A DNA stretch of 64,000 bases from Pseudomonadota bacterium (GCA_021845505.1 JAJZVU010000002.1:113552-177551), one strand, 5' to 3'. Positions 30,134-39,960 are shown, counted from the stretch's first letter. Notes: generated by a model not told the origin, from the letters alone. Numbers and translations: made by a program.

Positions 30134-30381
30134 TTTCCAACAAGCTCGGGCTGCATGCCCGCGCGTCGGCCAAGCTGACCAAGCTGGCGTCGGACTACGA
30201 ATCGGATATCTGGCTGAGCAAGGGAACGCGCCGGGTCAACGCCAAGAGCATCATGGGGGTGATGATGCTGGCCGCCGGCCAGGGCTCGCGCCTGCTGCTG
30301 GAGGCCGACGGCGCGGATGCCGCGCAGGCGCTGGCGGCCATCGAAGCGCTGGTGCAGGACAAGTTCGGCGAAGGCGAATAG
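30112..30381 (+). CDS. ptsH: Phosphocarrier protein HPr
   Basis: HPr carries phosphate from enzyme I to EIIA. The 89-residue protein has the active-site His in LGLHARASAKL (His about residue 15) and the regulatory Ser region KSIMGVMMLAAGQGS (Ser about 46), which HPr kinases use where present. It overlaps the end of the EIIA gene. Unusually, ptsI is not next; a two-component system comes first. Confidence 0.96.
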   Translation: MPRLELLISNKLGLHARASAKLTKLASDYESDIWLSKGTRRVNAKSIMGVMMLAAGQGSRLLLEADGADAAQALAAIEALVQDKFGEGE

Positions 30382-30534
30382 CCGCCGCGACGGCTGCCGC
30401 CGAGCGCGGGTTCCGGCTTGCGGTTCGCGCTGCTGCCGGCCGGACCTGCAATGTTTCGACACATGCACCAATATGCGGGAAACTCTGCCGGAGCATGATC
30501 GGCGCCACCGCCGGTTCGACTCGAGTCCATCGTC

Positions 30535-31296
30535 ATGTCCCATCCCGCCCCCAGCTCCGAGTCCGGCCAGGCCACGCCCGGCCAGCGCCCGCGGGTGCTG
30601 CTGATCGAGGACGACATCCGCCTGGGGCAGATGGTCGAGGACTACCTGTCCGATGCCGGCTGGAGCGTTCGCCGCGCGACCACGCTGGCGCAGTCGCTGG
30701 TCGAACTCGAGGCCGGCCGCGGCGGCGCCGGCTTCGACGCGGCGATCCTCGACCTGATGCTGCCCGACGGCGACGGGCTCGACCTGTGCCGGCGGCTGCG
30801 CGGCGGCGGCGACGACCTGCCGGTGCTGGTGCTCAGCGCGCGGGGCGATCCGCTGGACCGGGTGATCGGACTCGAACTCGGCGCCGACGATTACCTGCCC
30901 AAGCCCTTCGAGCCGCGCGAACTGCTGGCCAGGCTGCGAGCGATCGTGCGCCGCCGCCAGGGAGTGCCCGGCGCCGCGCCGTCGCTGCGCTTCGGACGCC
31001 TGGAAATCGACCCGCAATCGCGCCAGGCACGGGTCGACGGCGAAGTGCGCATGCTCACCGGCTACCAGTTCGACCTGCTGCTGGCGCTGGCCCGCCACCC
31101 CGGCCGGGTGCTGTCGCGCGAGTTCCTGCTCGATGCCGTCAAGAGCACCGGCGCGCAGGAGGTCTACGACCGTTCGATCGACGTCCACATCAGCCGCATC
31201 CGCGCGGTGATCGAGGACGACCCCCGGCATCCGCGACGCATCCTCACGCTGCGCGGCGCCGGCTACGTGTTCGCCCGCAGCCAGGACGGCGCCTGA
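30535..31296 (+). CDS. OmpR-family response regulator
   Basis: The 253-residue protein has an N-terminal receiver domain (about residues 20-140) with acidic pair EDD in LLIEDDIRL, phosphoacceptor Asp in AILDLMLPDGDG (about residue 74), and Lys in YLPKPFEPRELLARL. The C-terminal winged helix (about 150-250) includes SREFLLDAV and YDRSIDVHISRIRAVIEDDPRHPRRI-type family residues. It lies four bases before the histidine kinase gene, forming one unit with it. CpxR/RstA-like by domain pattern. The 153-base gap after ptsH should hold its promoter. Confidence 0.94.
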   Translation: MSHPAPSSESGQATPGQRPRVLLIEDDIRLGQMVEDYLSDAGWSVRRATTLAQSLVELEAGRGGAGFDAAILDLMLPDGDGLDLCRRLRGGGDDLPVLVLSARGDPLDRVIGLELGADDYLPKPFEPRELLARLRAIVRRRQGVPGAAPSLRFGRLEIDPQSRQARVDGEVRMLTGYQFDLLLALARHPGRVLSREFLLDAVKSTGAQEVYDRSIDVHISRIRAVIEDDPRHPRRILTLRGAGYVFARSQDGA

Positions 31297-31300
31297 GGCG

Positions 31301-32461
31301 ATGGCCGCACCGAGCGCTCCGGCTCCTGCGCAGACCGCGACGGCCGCCGCGCCCGCGGCGGCGCCGCCGGCTCGCGCCGCGGGGGGCGTGCCCAGGCTGC
31401 GCCTGGGAGCGAGCATCGCGCTGGCGCTGGTGGCCGCGCTGCTGGCGCAGGCCCTGGTCTCGGCGCTGGTGTTGCACCTGGTGTTCTTCTCCGACCCGCG
31501 GCAGGTGGAGCTGCGCAGGCAGTTGCTGCAGGTGTTCTTCCACCTCTACGGACTCAAGGCGTCGCCGTGGCGCCACCTGCTGCTGTCGCCGCTGGGCACC
31601 ACGCTGCTCAGCGCGGTGGTCGTCGGCGCGGTGACCCTGCCGTTGATGCACCGGCTGACGCGCCGGCTGCAGCGGCTGCAGCGCGGGGTGCAGGCGCTGG
31701 GCGACCTCGACCTCGGCGCGCGCGTCGCGGTCGAGGGGGCCGACGAGGTGGCCGCGCTGGCGATGGCCTTCAACCACGCCGCCGAGCGCATCGAGGCGCT
31801 GGTGCGCAGCCACAAGTCGCTGCTGGCCTACACCTCGCATGAATTGCGCACCCCGCTCGCGCGCCTGCGCATGACCGTGGAAAGCCTGGAGCACGAACAC
31901 GCCGCCGCCGGCGAACCCGCTTCGCGCGCCCGTGCTCTGGACGAGGCGCGCCGCGACCTCGCCGAGCTCGACCGCCTGATCGGCTCGATCCTGTTGTTCA
32001 GCCGGCTCGACGCAGCGCCCGCCCACGCCCTGCAGTCGCAAGAGGTCGACGTGCTGGCGGTGGCCGCCGAGGAGGCCGCGCGCGAGGACATCGAAGCGCA
32101 CGGCGACTGGGTGCGGATGCGCGCCGACGAACGCCTGCTGCGCCACAGCATCCGCAACCTGCTGAGCAATGCCCGCAAGCATGCCGCAGGCGACGGCGCG
32201 CAACTGCAGGTGCAGCGGACCCCGCGCGGCGTGCGCATCCTGGTCAGCGACCACGGCCCCGGAGTGCCGCTGGCGCAGGCCGAGCGCATTTTCGAGCCTT
32301 TCGTGCGCCTGGGCGCAAGTTCCGAGGGCAGCGGGCTGGGCCTGGCGCTGGTGCGGCGCATCGCCCGATTGCACGGCGGCGACGCGCGCTACCAGCCCAA
32401 TCCCGGGGGCGGTGCGTGCTTTGTGCTCGAACTGGCGGAGCTGACCCCAGGCGCGAATTGA
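31301..32461 (+). CDS. Sensor histidine kinase
   Basis: This 386-residue kinase is the partner of the upstream regulator. It has an Ala/Pro-rich cytoplasmic start, two membrane helices (about residues 38-64 and 92-112) with only about 30 residues outside the membrane, a HAMP linker (about 113-165), the H-box SHELRTPLARLRM (His about 181), and the ATPase N-, G1- and G2-boxes (SIRNLLSNARKHA, DHGPGVP, GSGLGLAL). The small periplasmic loop suggests sensing in or near the membrane, or through a partner (inference). Confidence 0.93.
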   Translation: MAAPSAPAPAQTATAAAPAAAPPARAAGGVPRLRLGASIALALVAALLAQALVSALVLHLVFFSDPRQVELRRQLLQVFFHLYGLKASPWRHLLLSPLGTTLLSAVVVGAVTLPLMHRLTRRLQRLQRGVQALGDLDLGARVAVEGADEVAALAMAFNHAAERIEALVRSHKSLLAYTSHELRTPLARLRMTVESLEHEHAAAGEPASRARALDEARRDLAELDRLIGSILLFSRLDAAPAHALQSQEVDVLAVAAEEAAREDIEAHGDWVRMRADERLLRHSIRNLLSNARKHAAGDGAQLQVQRTPRGVRILVSDHGPGVPLAQAERIFEPFVRLGASSEGSGLGLALVRRIARLHGGDARYQPNPGGGACFVLELAELTPGAN

Positions 32462-32488
32462 AGCCCGCCGGCACGTACCATTGGGGCC

Positions 32489-34246
32489 ATGGCCCTGCAG
32501 ATGTTCGGAATCCCCGTTTCGCGCGGCGTGGCGATCGGCCGCGCGGTGCTGATGTCCTCGGCCCGCCTGGACGTGGCGCACTACTTCGTGGAGCGCGGCC
32601 GCGAGGAGGCCGAGGTCGATCGCCTGCGCGCCGCGCGCGCCGCGGTGCGCTCCGAACTGCAGGCGCTGCAGGCCGAACTGCCGGCCGACGCCCCGGCCGA
32701 GATGGCCGCCTTCATCGACGTCCACAAGATGCTGCTCGACGACCCGCAGATCGCCCGCGAGACGGCGAACTGGGTACGGCGTCGGCGCTACAACGCCGAG
32801 TGGGCGCTGACCGCCCAGCTCGACGTGATCGCCCGCAGCTTCGACGAAATGGACGACGCCTACCTGCGCGAGCGCAAGGCCGACGTCGAACAGGTGGTCG
32901 AGCGCCTGCTGCGCGCGTTGCGCGGCACCCAGGGACTTCCCGGCGGCACGCAGAACGGCGAGGACCTGGTGCTGGTGGCCCACGACATCGCGCCGGCCGA
33001 CATGATGCAGTTCAAGCAGGGCGTGTTCCGCGGCTTTGTCACCGACATCGGGGGCAAGACCTCGCACACCGCGATCGTCGCGCGCAGCCTGGACATCCCG
33101 GCGGTGGTCGGGGTGCGCGAGGCCAGCCGACTGGTGCGGCACGACGACCGGGTGATCATCGACGGCGACCACGGGCTGGTCATCGTCGATCCGTCGCCGG
33201 CGATCGTCGAGGACTACCTGCGCCGCAAGCACGACTCCGAGCAATCGCGCCAGCGGCTGCAGCAGCTGCGCGACACCCCGGCGCGCACCCTCGACGGGCA
33301 GCAGGTCGAGCTGCTGGCCAACATCGAGCTGCCCGAGGACTGCCGCGCCGCGCTGGGCTCCGGCGCGGCCGGCATCGGCCTGTTCCGCACCGAATTCCTG
33401 TTCATGAAGCGCGCCCGCGACCTGCCCGACGAGCAGGAACAGTTCGATGCCTATCGAGGTGTCGTGCAGGCGATGGGCGGCCGACCGGTGACCATCCGCA
33501 CCATCGACATCGGCGCCGACAAGCCCTTCGACGGCGAAGGCGACGGCCGCGACGGCGAGATCACCCATCTCAACCCCGCGCTCGGCCTGCGGGCCATCCG
33601 CTACAGCCTGTCGGACCCGGCGATGTTCCGCGTCCAGCTGCGGGCGCTGTTGCGCGCCGCGGCCTTCGGCCCGCTGCGCATCCTGGTGCCGATGCTCGCG
33701 CACAGCCGAGAGCTGCACCAGACCTTCGAGCAACTCGAGCTGGCGCGCGCCGAGCTGCGCGCGGCCGGCACCGAGGTGGGGCCCGTCGAGGTCGGGGCGA
33801 TGATCGAGGTGCCCGGCGCGGTGCTGATGCTGCCGTTGTTCCTGCGTTATTTCGACTTCATCTCGATCGGCACCAACGACCTGGTCCAGTACACGCTGGC
33901 CATCGACCGCGCCGACGAGAGCGTCGCCGACCTGTACGACCCGCTGCACCCGGCGGTACTGCAACTGCTTTCGCAGACCATCGCCCAGTGCCACGCGGCG
34001 CGGCAATGGAAGGGCCGCGCGGTGCACGTCAGCGTGTGCGGGGAAATGGCCGGCGACCCGCAGTTGACCCGGCTGCTGCTCGGGCTGGGGCTGCGCAGCT
34101 TTTCGATGCACCCGGCCCAGTTGCTCAGCGTCAAGCAGGAAGTGCTGCGCGCCGACTGCGCCAGGCTCGCGCCGCTGGCGCAGGCCGTGCTGGCCGAATT
34201 CGAGCCGCAGCCGCAGGCGCGCGCGCTGGCGGCGCTGGCGGGCTGA
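32489..34246 (+). CDS. ptsI: PTS enzyme I (phosphoenolpyruvate-protein phosphotransferase)
   Basis: Enzyme I autophosphorylates from PEP and passes phosphate to HPr. The 585-residue protein has the N-terminal HPr-binding domain, active-site His in GGKTSHTAIVAR (His about residue 195), and the C-terminal PEP-binding barrel with TIDIGADKPF, FRTEFLFM and SIGTNDLVQYTLAIDR (about 460-475). Length is typical. It starts 27 bases after the kinase gene, so it probably shares a transcript with the two-component system and not only with ptsH. Confidence 0.97.
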   Translation: MALQMFGIPVSRGVAIGRAVLMSSARLDVAHYFVERGREEAEVDRLRAARAAVRSELQALQAELPADAPAEMAAFIDVHKMLLDDPQIARETANWVRRRRYNAEWALTAQLDVIARSFDEMDDAYLRERKADVEQVVERLLRALRGTQGLPGGTQNGEDLVLVAHDIAPADMMQFKQGVFRGFVTDIGGKTSHTAIVARSLDIPAVVGVREASRLVRHDDRVIIDGDHGLVIVDPSPAIVEDYLRRKHDSEQSRQRLQQLRDTPARTLDGQQVELLANIELPEDCRAALGSGAAGIGLFRTEFLFMKRARDLPDEQEQFDAYRGVVQAMGGRPVTIRTIDIGADKPFDGEGDGRDGEITHLNPALGLRAIRYSLSDPAMFRVQLRALLRAAAFGPLRILVPMLAHSRELHQTFEQLELARAELRAAGTEVGPVEVGAMIEVPGAVLMLPLFLRYFDFISIGTNDLVQYTLAIDRADESVADLYDPLHPAVLQLLSQTIAQCHAARQWKGRAVHVSVCGEMAGDPQLTRLLLGLGLRSFSMHPAQLLSVKQEVLRADCARLAPLAQAVLAEFEPQPQARALAALAG

Positions 34247-34271
34247 TCGCATCCACGCCAGGCCCGCCGGC

Positions 34272-35843
34272 ATGTCCGCAGCGCAGCTTCCGCACGCCAC
34301 CGAGGCCGGCCGCCGGGGTCGCCGCCTGCTGCTGCGCTGCCTGGCCTGCGTCGCGGCCGGGGCAAGTCCGCTGGCGGCGCTGGCCGCGCGGCCGCAGGAG
34401 TCGATCACCCAGCTGCCGGCGCTGGGCGATGCCGGGCAGGGGGTGCTGACGCCCCAGCTGGAGCACCGCCTGGGTTCGCTGCTGATGTCCCGCCTGCGCC
34501 AGGACCCCCGCTACCTGCAGGATTCGCTGCTGCGCGAATACCTGCAGAGCATCGTCGATCGGCTGCGCAAGGCAGCGCTGGCCACCGCCGAGCCCGACGC
34601 GCCCCGGAATTTCCGGGTGTTCCTGCTGCGCGACCACACCTTCAACGCCTTCTCGCTGCCCGGTGGCCACATCGGGGTGCACACCGGCCTGGTGGTCGAC
34701 GCCGAGGCCGAAGCGCAACTGGCCGCGGTGTTCTCGCATGAAATGTCCCATATCACCCAGCGGCACATCGAACAGCGACTGGCGCGAGCCGGCTCCAACG
34801 CGATGCTGTCGCTGGGCTCGCTGGCGCTGGCCATCCTGGCCGGGGTGGCCGGCAGCGGCCAGGCGGCCGAGGGCCTGGCACTCGGCGGCCAGGCCGCCGC
34901 GGCCGATCGCGAGCTGCGCTTTTCGCGCAGCAACGAAGCCGATGCCGACCGCACCGGGATCCAGGTCCTGCGCGCCAGCGGCTATCCGCCGCAGGCGATG
35001 GCCAGCATGCTCAAGCGGCTGCAATACCTGTCGCGGCTGGACGACCCGGACGTCTTCGCCTTCCTGCAGGACCACCCGCTGACCAGCGAGCGCATCGCCG
35101 ACGCCGAGGCGCGCGGCGGAAACCAGCCGCTGCCGCCCGACACCACGCTGCGCTTCTGGCTGATGAACGCGCGCGCGCGGGCGCTGCAGCCCACCCACCA
35201 CGCCAGCCTGCGCGAGCTGGCGCTGAGCATGCGCGAGCCGCAACCCGGCCGACCCGACAGGTACCCGGCGCAGCGCTGCGCCTGGGCCTACTGCGAGGCG
35301 CTGGCCTGGCTGCGCGCCGGCGAAAGCCAGCGCAGCGAGCGCGCGTGGCAGCAGGCGACCCAGCTGGCCGCCGGCTTCGACGCGCTGCAGCGCCTGCCGC
35401 TGCAACTGCTGCGCGGCGACTGGCTGCTCGCCGGCGGGCAGCCGCAGCAGGCGCTGCAATGGGCGCAGAGCCTGCAGCAACTGGCACCCGCTTCGCGGGC
35501 CGTGCTGCATCTGCAGGCACGCGCGCTGCTGGCGCAACCGCAGTCGAAGACCGCGGCGCGCGACTTCCTGCGCCGGGAGACGGTGCTGCACCCCGACGAC
35601 GAGCAGCTCTGGACCTGGCTGGCGCAGGCCTACGCTGCCTGCGGCGAGGCCGCGGCGCAGCATCGGGCCACCGCCGAGGCCTATGCGCTGCAGGGCAACC
35701 TGGAGGGTGCGCTGGTGCAGTTGCACATCGCCCAGCGCACTCCGGGAGCCGACTACTTCGAGGCCTCGATCATCGATTCGCGGCTGCACGCTCTGCAACG
35801 ACGCGTGCAGCAGGACAAGGTACTGGACAAGATGCTGCCGTGA
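34272..35843 (+). CDS. bepA: BepA-like periplasmic M48 metalloprotease with TPR repeats
   Basis: The BepA family does quality control of LptD and the BAM complex in the periplasm. The 523-residue protein has a signal peptide (about 1-40, ending PLAALA), the zinc site HEMSH (about residues 156-160) with the third ligand in NEADADRTG (about 219), and a C-terminal half of helical TPR-like repeats (about 300-523). Start ATG at 34272. Its stop overlaps the next gene's ATG as ATGA. Confidence 0.93.
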   Translation: MSAAQLPHATEAGRRGRRLLLRCLACVAAGASPLAALAARPQESITQLPALGDAGQGVLTPQLEHRLGSLLMSRLRQDPRYLQDSLLREYLQSIVDRLRKAALATAEPDAPRNFRVFLLRDHTFNAFSLPGGHIGVHTGLVVDAEAEAQLAAVFSHEMSHITQRHIEQRLARAGSNAMLSLGSLALAILAGVAGSGQAAEGLALGGQAAAADRELRFSRSNEADADRTGIQVLRASGYPPQAMASMLKRLQYLSRLDDPDVFAFLQDHPLTSERIADAEARGGNQPLPPDTTLRFWLMNARARALQPTHHASLRELALSMREPQPGRPDRYPAQRCAWAYCEALAWLRAGESQRSERAWQQATQLAAGFDALQRLPLQLLRGDWLLAGGQPQQALQWAQSLQQLAPASRAVLHLQARALLAQPQSKTAARDFLRRETVLHPDDEQLWTWLAQAYAACGEAAAQHRATAEAYALQGNLEGALVQLHIAQRTPGADYFEASIIDSRLHALQRRVQQDKVLDKMLP

Positions 35844-37717
35844 TGCGAGCGAGCGACCAGTTGGCGGGGACGGCGCAGGACCCGGCGGTGGACCCGGCGG
35901 TTGGGCGACCGCAGGGCATGTCGCGCTGGGGGGCCGGCGCGCTGCTGCTGCTGGCGCTGGGCCTGGGCCTCGTCTGGCCATGGGACCCGGGCCCGGGGGC
36001 GAAGACCGGGTCGATGTTCGTCGCCGCCTGGAGCTGGACGCTGCTGCTGGCGACCACGGCCTGGGTGGGGTTGCGGCCGCGCGCGACCTGGTCGTCCTGG
36101 ATGTTCCTGCTGCTGGCTGCGGTGATCGCGCTGCAATGTGTCAGCGGCCAGCTGGCCTACCCGGGCCAGGGCTGGCTGGCCGTGGCGCTGCTGCTGGGCG
36201 CCGCGCTGGCCGCGGGCCTCGGGCGCGAGCTGGGCAGCCGGCCGGCCTGGGCCGAGCTCGCGGCCTGGGCGCTGCTGCTGCAGGCGCTGCTGCAGGTGCT
36301 GATCGGGCTGGCGCAGTTCGCGATGTGGCAGTCGCCCGCTGCCAGCACCTGGCTTTCCTCCCATGCGGCGTGGATCTACCAGCTGATCAGCTACCCGGGG
36401 ACCGGCAGGGTGTTCGGCAACCTGCGACAGCCCAACCACTACGCCACCGCGGTGGCGCTGGGCTACGCCGGGCTGGCGTTGCTGGCGCCGCGCTGGCCGG
36501 CGTGGCGCGCGTGGACGCTCAGCGCGCTGCTCAGCTGGGCGCTGGTGGTCAGCGGCTCGCGCACCGGCACGGTGCATATCGTGCTGGTGGCGCTGCTCGT
36601 GCTGCTGGCCTGCCGGCGGCCGTGGCGCGACCCCCGCATGGGCGCGCTGCTGGCCGCGCCGTTGCTCTACCTGGGCTGGTGGCTGGCGCTGCACCTGGCC
36701 GACCACCTGGGCTGGATCAGCTACCTGGACGCGCTGTCGCGCCAGCTCGACCAGCCGGTCGACGCCCGCGCGTTGATCTGGCGCGACGCCTGGCAGGTGT
36801 TCTCGATGCGGCCGTGGCGGGGCTGGGGCTGGGGGCAGATCGGCTGGGGGCTGGAGCAGGCCACGCTGGCCGGGCGGCTGCATCCGCTGCCGCTGGAAAA
36901 CATCGACAACGCGCACGACATCGTGCTGCAACTGCTGGCCGAGACCGGCCTGCTGGGCACGCTGCTGCCTCTGCTGCCCACGCTGGGCTGGCTGTGGCGG
37001 GTGTTCAGCCCCTGGGGCGGCGGCGCGGCGGCCGCGCCGACCCGCCGCGCGCTGCTGCCCGCACTGCTCGGCTGCGGCTTCATCGCCTTCCACAGCCTGG
37101 TCGAGTACCCGTTGTGGTACGCCTACTTCCTGTTCGATTTCGCCTTCCTGCTGGGCTGGGCCGAAGCCGCAGCGGTTCCCGCGCAGCCGGCCGCGGCGCC
37201 CTCGCGCTGGCCGCGCCGCGCCGCGCTGGCCTGCGCCGGCGCCGCGCTGCTGCTGACCGCCAAGGCGCAACTCGACTACACCCGCACCTCGATGATCTAC
37301 GCCAGCGACAGCGCGCGCGGCGCGCTGCTGCGGCGCTACGCGATGCGGCACGACTGGTTCTTCCTGCCGCTGGCGCAGTTCCCCGAGGCCGCCTCGGTGC
37401 TGCCGGGGCCGGGAGCCGACCGCGCCAGCCTGGAGCGCGACCTGGCGCTGCTCGAGCGCTCGTCGCATGCATGGGGCGATCCGGGGCTGTTGTCGCGGCG
37501 CATGATCGTGCTGCTGCGCCTGGGCCGGCGCCAGCAGGCGCTGGACCTGGCGCACTACACCGCGCATGCCTTCTGGACCTACGCGCCGCAGACCCTGCGC
37601 AGCTTCGGCGCGCTGGCCACCGCCGCCGGACTGGGCGCGGACCCCGACGTGGCGCGCATCGTGTCGATCCTCAAGGCCGCGCCGGTACTGCGCCGCATCG
37701 AGGTGCCGCGGCGCTAG
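35843..37717 (+). CDS. O-antigen ligase/polymerase-like membrane protein (PglL/Wzy_C type)
   Basis: The 624-residue protein has about 12 hydrophobic segments in residues 25-480. It has the Wzy_C/PglL pattern: GRVFGNLRQPNHYATAVAL (about 190-208), the segment RDAWQVFSMRPWRGWGWGQ (about 310) and HSLVEYPLWYAYFLF (about 415-429) with its conserved His. The soluble C-terminal part (about 490-624) resembles the region seen in PglL-like oligosaccharyltransferases, which move lipid-linked glycans to proteins. It could instead be an O-antigen ligase. ATG at 35843 overlaps the bepA stop; MSRWGAG at 35918 is an alternative start. Confidence 0.82.
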   Translation: MRASDQLAGTAQDPAVDPAVGRPQGMSRWGAGALLLLALGLGLVWPWDPGPGAKTGSMFVAAWSWTLLLATTAWVGLRPRATWSSWMFLLLAAVIALQCVSGQLAYPGQGWLAVALLLGAALAAGLGRELGSRPAWAELAAWALLLQALLQVLIGLAQFAMWQSPAASTWLSSHAAWIYQLISYPGTGRVFGNLRQPNHYATAVALGYAGLALLAPRWPAWRAWTLSALLSWALVVSGSRTGTVHIVLVALLVLLACRRPWRDPRMGALLAAPLLYLGWWLALHLADHLGWISYLDALSRQLDQPVDARALIWRDAWQVFSMRPWRGWGWGQIGWGLEQATLAGRLHPLPLENIDNAHDIVLQLLAETGLLGTLLPLLPTLGWLWRVFSPWGGGAAAAPTRRALLPALLGCGFIAFHSLVEYPLWYAYFLFDFAFLLGWAEAAAVPAQPAAAPSRWPRRAALACAGAALLLTAKAQLDYTRTSMIYASDSARGALLRRYAMRHDWFFLPLAQFPEAASVLPGPGADRASLERDLALLERSSHAWGDPGLLSRRMIVLLRLGRRQQALDLAHYTAHAFWTYAPQTLRSFGALATAAGLGADPDVARIVSILKAAPVLRRIEVPRR

Positions 37718-37756
37718 ACTCGCGCTGCCCCTCCCCCCACCTCCCGAGCGCCCGCC

Positions 37757-39187
37757 ATGCCCCCAGCCACCAAGATCGTCGCGACCATCGGCCCCGCGAG
37801 TTCCAGCCCCGAAGTCCTCGAGCGCATGATCCGCGCCGGGGTCGACGTGGTGCGCCTGAACTTTTCCCACGGCAAGGCGCAGGACCACATCGACCGCGCG
37901 ACCCTGGTGCGCGAGGTCGCGTCGCGCTGCGGGCGCGAGGTGGCGATCATGGCCGACCTGCAGGGGCCGAAGATCCGCGTCGGCCGATTCGAGCAGGGCA
38001 AGGTCGTCCTCGAGCCGGGCCAGCGCTTCACCCTCGACGCGGGCTGTGAGATCGGCAACCAGCAGTGCGTCGGGCTGGACTACAAGAGCCTGCCGCAGGA
38101 CGTGCACCCCGGCGACCGCCTGCTGCTCAACGACGGCCTGATCGTGCTCGGCGTCGACGAGGTGCAGGGCGCGCGCATCCTGACCACCGTGGTGATCGGC
38201 GGCGAGTTGTCCAACAACAAGGGGATCAACCGCCAGGGCGGGGGGCTGTCGGCGCCCGCGCTGACCGCCAAGGACATGGACGACATCCGCACCGCGATGT
38301 CCTTCCAGGCCGACTACCTGGCGGTGTCGTTCCCGAAGAACGCCACCGACATGGAGATGGCGCGCCAACTCGCCAACATGGCCGGCGAGCCGTGGGGGCA
38401 CAAGCCGGGGCTGATCGCCAAGATCGAACGCGCCGAGGCGATACCCCGGCTGGATGAAATCCTGCTGGCCTCAGACGGCATCATGGTCGCGCGAGGCGAT
38501 CTCGCTGTGGAAGTTGGCAATGCGGCGGTACCGGCGCTGCAAAAGCGCATGATCCGCCGCGCTCGCGACCTCGACCGCCTGGTGATCACCGCGACCCAGA
38601 TGATGGAGTCGATGATCTCCAATGCCGTGCCCACCCGCGCCGAGGTCTCGGACGTCGCCAACGCGGTGCTCGACGGCAGCGACGCGGTGATGCTGTCGGC
38701 CGAGACCGCGGCCGGGCGCTATCCGGTGGAAACCGTCGAGGCCATGGCCAGTATCTGCGTGGAAACCGAGAGCTTCGAGGAACTCAAGCTCGAGGCCGAT
38801 TTCATCGACAAGACCTTCACGCGAATCGACCAGTCGGTCGCGATGGCCGCGCTGTTCACCGCCCACCACCTGGGGTGCAAGGCCATCGCCGCGCTGACCG
38901 AATCCGGATCGACCGCGCTGTGGATGAGCCGGCACCGCGTGCGCATGCCCATCTACGCGTTGTCACCCCGCCAGTCCTCGGTGCGCCGCATGGCGCTGTA
39001 CCGCAACGTCCACGCGCTACACATGGATTTTTCCAGCGAACGCGACGAGGCGCTGCGACAGGCCGAGCGCAGGTTGCGCGACATCGGCGCACTGGAATGC
39101 GGCGACTACTACGCGATCACCTGCGGCGAGCCGATCGGCGCGCCGGGCGGCACCAACATGCTCAAGCTGATGCGGGTGGCCTGCTGA
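37757..39187 (+). CDS. pyk: Pyruvate kinase
   Basis: Pyruvate kinase makes pyruvate and ATP from PEP, the same substrate used by enzyme I upstream. The 476-residue protein has KIVATIGPAS at the N-terminus, RLNFSHG (about 34-40), the catalytic Lys loop LIAKIERAEAI (about residue 219), the metal/substrate site MVARGDLAVEVG and TATQMMESMI (about 277-286). The C-terminal effector domain is present. ATG at 37757. It is the last plus-strand gene before the convergent FHA gene, 24 bases away. Confidence 0.97.
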   Translation: MPPATKIVATIGPASSSPEVLERMIRAGVDVVRLNFSHGKAQDHIDRATLVREVASRCGREVAIMADLQGPKIRVGRFEQGKVVLEPGQRFTLDAGCEIGNQQCVGLDYKSLPQDVHPGDRLLLNDGLIVLGVDEVQGARILTTVVIGGELSNNKGINRQGGGLSAPALTAKDMDDIRTAMSFQADYLAVSFPKNATDMEMARQLANMAGEPWGHKPGLIAKIERAEAIPRLDEILLASDGIMVARGDLAVEVGNAAVPALQKRMIRRARDLDRLVITATQMMESMISNAVPTRAEVSDVANAVLDGSDAVMLSAETAAGRYPVETVEAMASICVETESFEELKLEADFIDKTFTRIDQSVAMAALFTAHHLGCKAIAALTESGSTALWMSRHRVRMPIYALSPRQSSVRRMALYRNVHALHMDFSSERDEALRQAERRLRDIGALECGDYYAITCGEPIGAPGGTNMLKLMRVAC

Positions 39188-39211
39188 AGGCCGGGGTTCA
39201 GGCCGTCAGGC

Positions 39212-39919
39212 TCAGGCCGTCAGCAGCTGCAGCCGGGTACCGCCGGCCATTTCGATCACGTCGCCGGGTCCCAGCACCAGCGGCACGAGGCCGAGGGCGC
39301 TGCCGTTGACCCGCACCCGCTCCTCGCCCTCGAGCTGGGAGAGCTCGTAGCCGCGCGGGTTGCGCTGGATCGAGACCACCATGACCCCACGCTGGCCGAA
39401 GGTGGTGCGGGACTTGTCGAGCGCAAGCTCGGTCCCCGCGGCCGCTCCGTTGACCACCCGCAGTTTCATCGCGGGCATCGACTGTCCTTCTCCGGCCGCC
39501 GCGCGCGACGCGCTGTCCAGCCCGCGGGTCGCGGTCGCGGTGGCGCCCGCCGAACGCGGTCCGGTGGGGCCGTAGCCCGAGCCGGCGTAGGCCGACGGCG
39601 CGAAGCGCGAACCCGCGAACGCCGAGGCCCGCGCATCCGACAGCAGCCTCAACGTGTACTTGCCGATGTCCAGGCTGTCGCCTTCGCGGAAGGGCGCGCG
39701 CTTGATCGGCTTGCCGTTGATGTAGGAGCCGTTGGTGCTGCCCAGGTCCTGCACCACGTAGCCGTCGCTTTCCCGCAACAACACCGCGTGCTCGCCGCTG
39801 ACCGCCAGGTTGTCGATCACCACGTCGTTGTGGGGACGACGGCCGAGGGTCACCCGGTCCTTGTTCAGGGCGACTTCCTTGAGCACCTTGTCGTCGAGAA
39901 AAATGACCAGCTTGGCCAT
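39212..39919 (-). CDS. FHA-domain protein (one canonical, one degenerate FHA domain)
   Basis: FHA domains bind phosphothreonine peptides. The 235-residue protein has a canonical N-terminal FHA domain (about residues 1-90) with GRRPHNDVVI, SGEHAVL and GSTNGSYING, then a Gly/Ala/Ser/Arg-rich linker (about 95-150). A second, degenerate FHA-like domain (about 150-235) keeps the beta pattern, with TFGQRG and VRVNG, but not the canonical Ser-His pair. It lies 41 bases after the PP2C phosphatase gene on the same strand, so the pair probably works in Ser/Thr phosphosignalling. No kinase is nearby. Confidence 0.88.
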   Translation of the reverse strand: MAKLVIFLDDKVLKEVALNKDRVTLGRRPHNDVVIDNLAVSGEHAVLLRESDGYVVQDLGSTNGSYINGKPIKRAPFREGDSLDIGKYTLRLLSDARASAFAGSRFAPSAYAGSGYGPTGPRSAGATATATRGLDSASRAAAGEGQSMPAMKLRVVNGAAAGTELALDKSRTTFGQRGVMVVSIQRNPRGYELSQLEGEERVRVNGSALGLVPLVLGPGDVIEMAGGTRLQLLTA

Positions 39920-39960
39920 GGCGCGCTACCTTGTCGATGGGTAAGCCGGACCAGCCGGCA

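Noticed and set aside
31244..34408. A 1054-codon minus-strand frame opposite the histidine kinase and ptsI
   Set aside because: It is an antisense shadow; the plus-strand genes have complete catalytic motifs.
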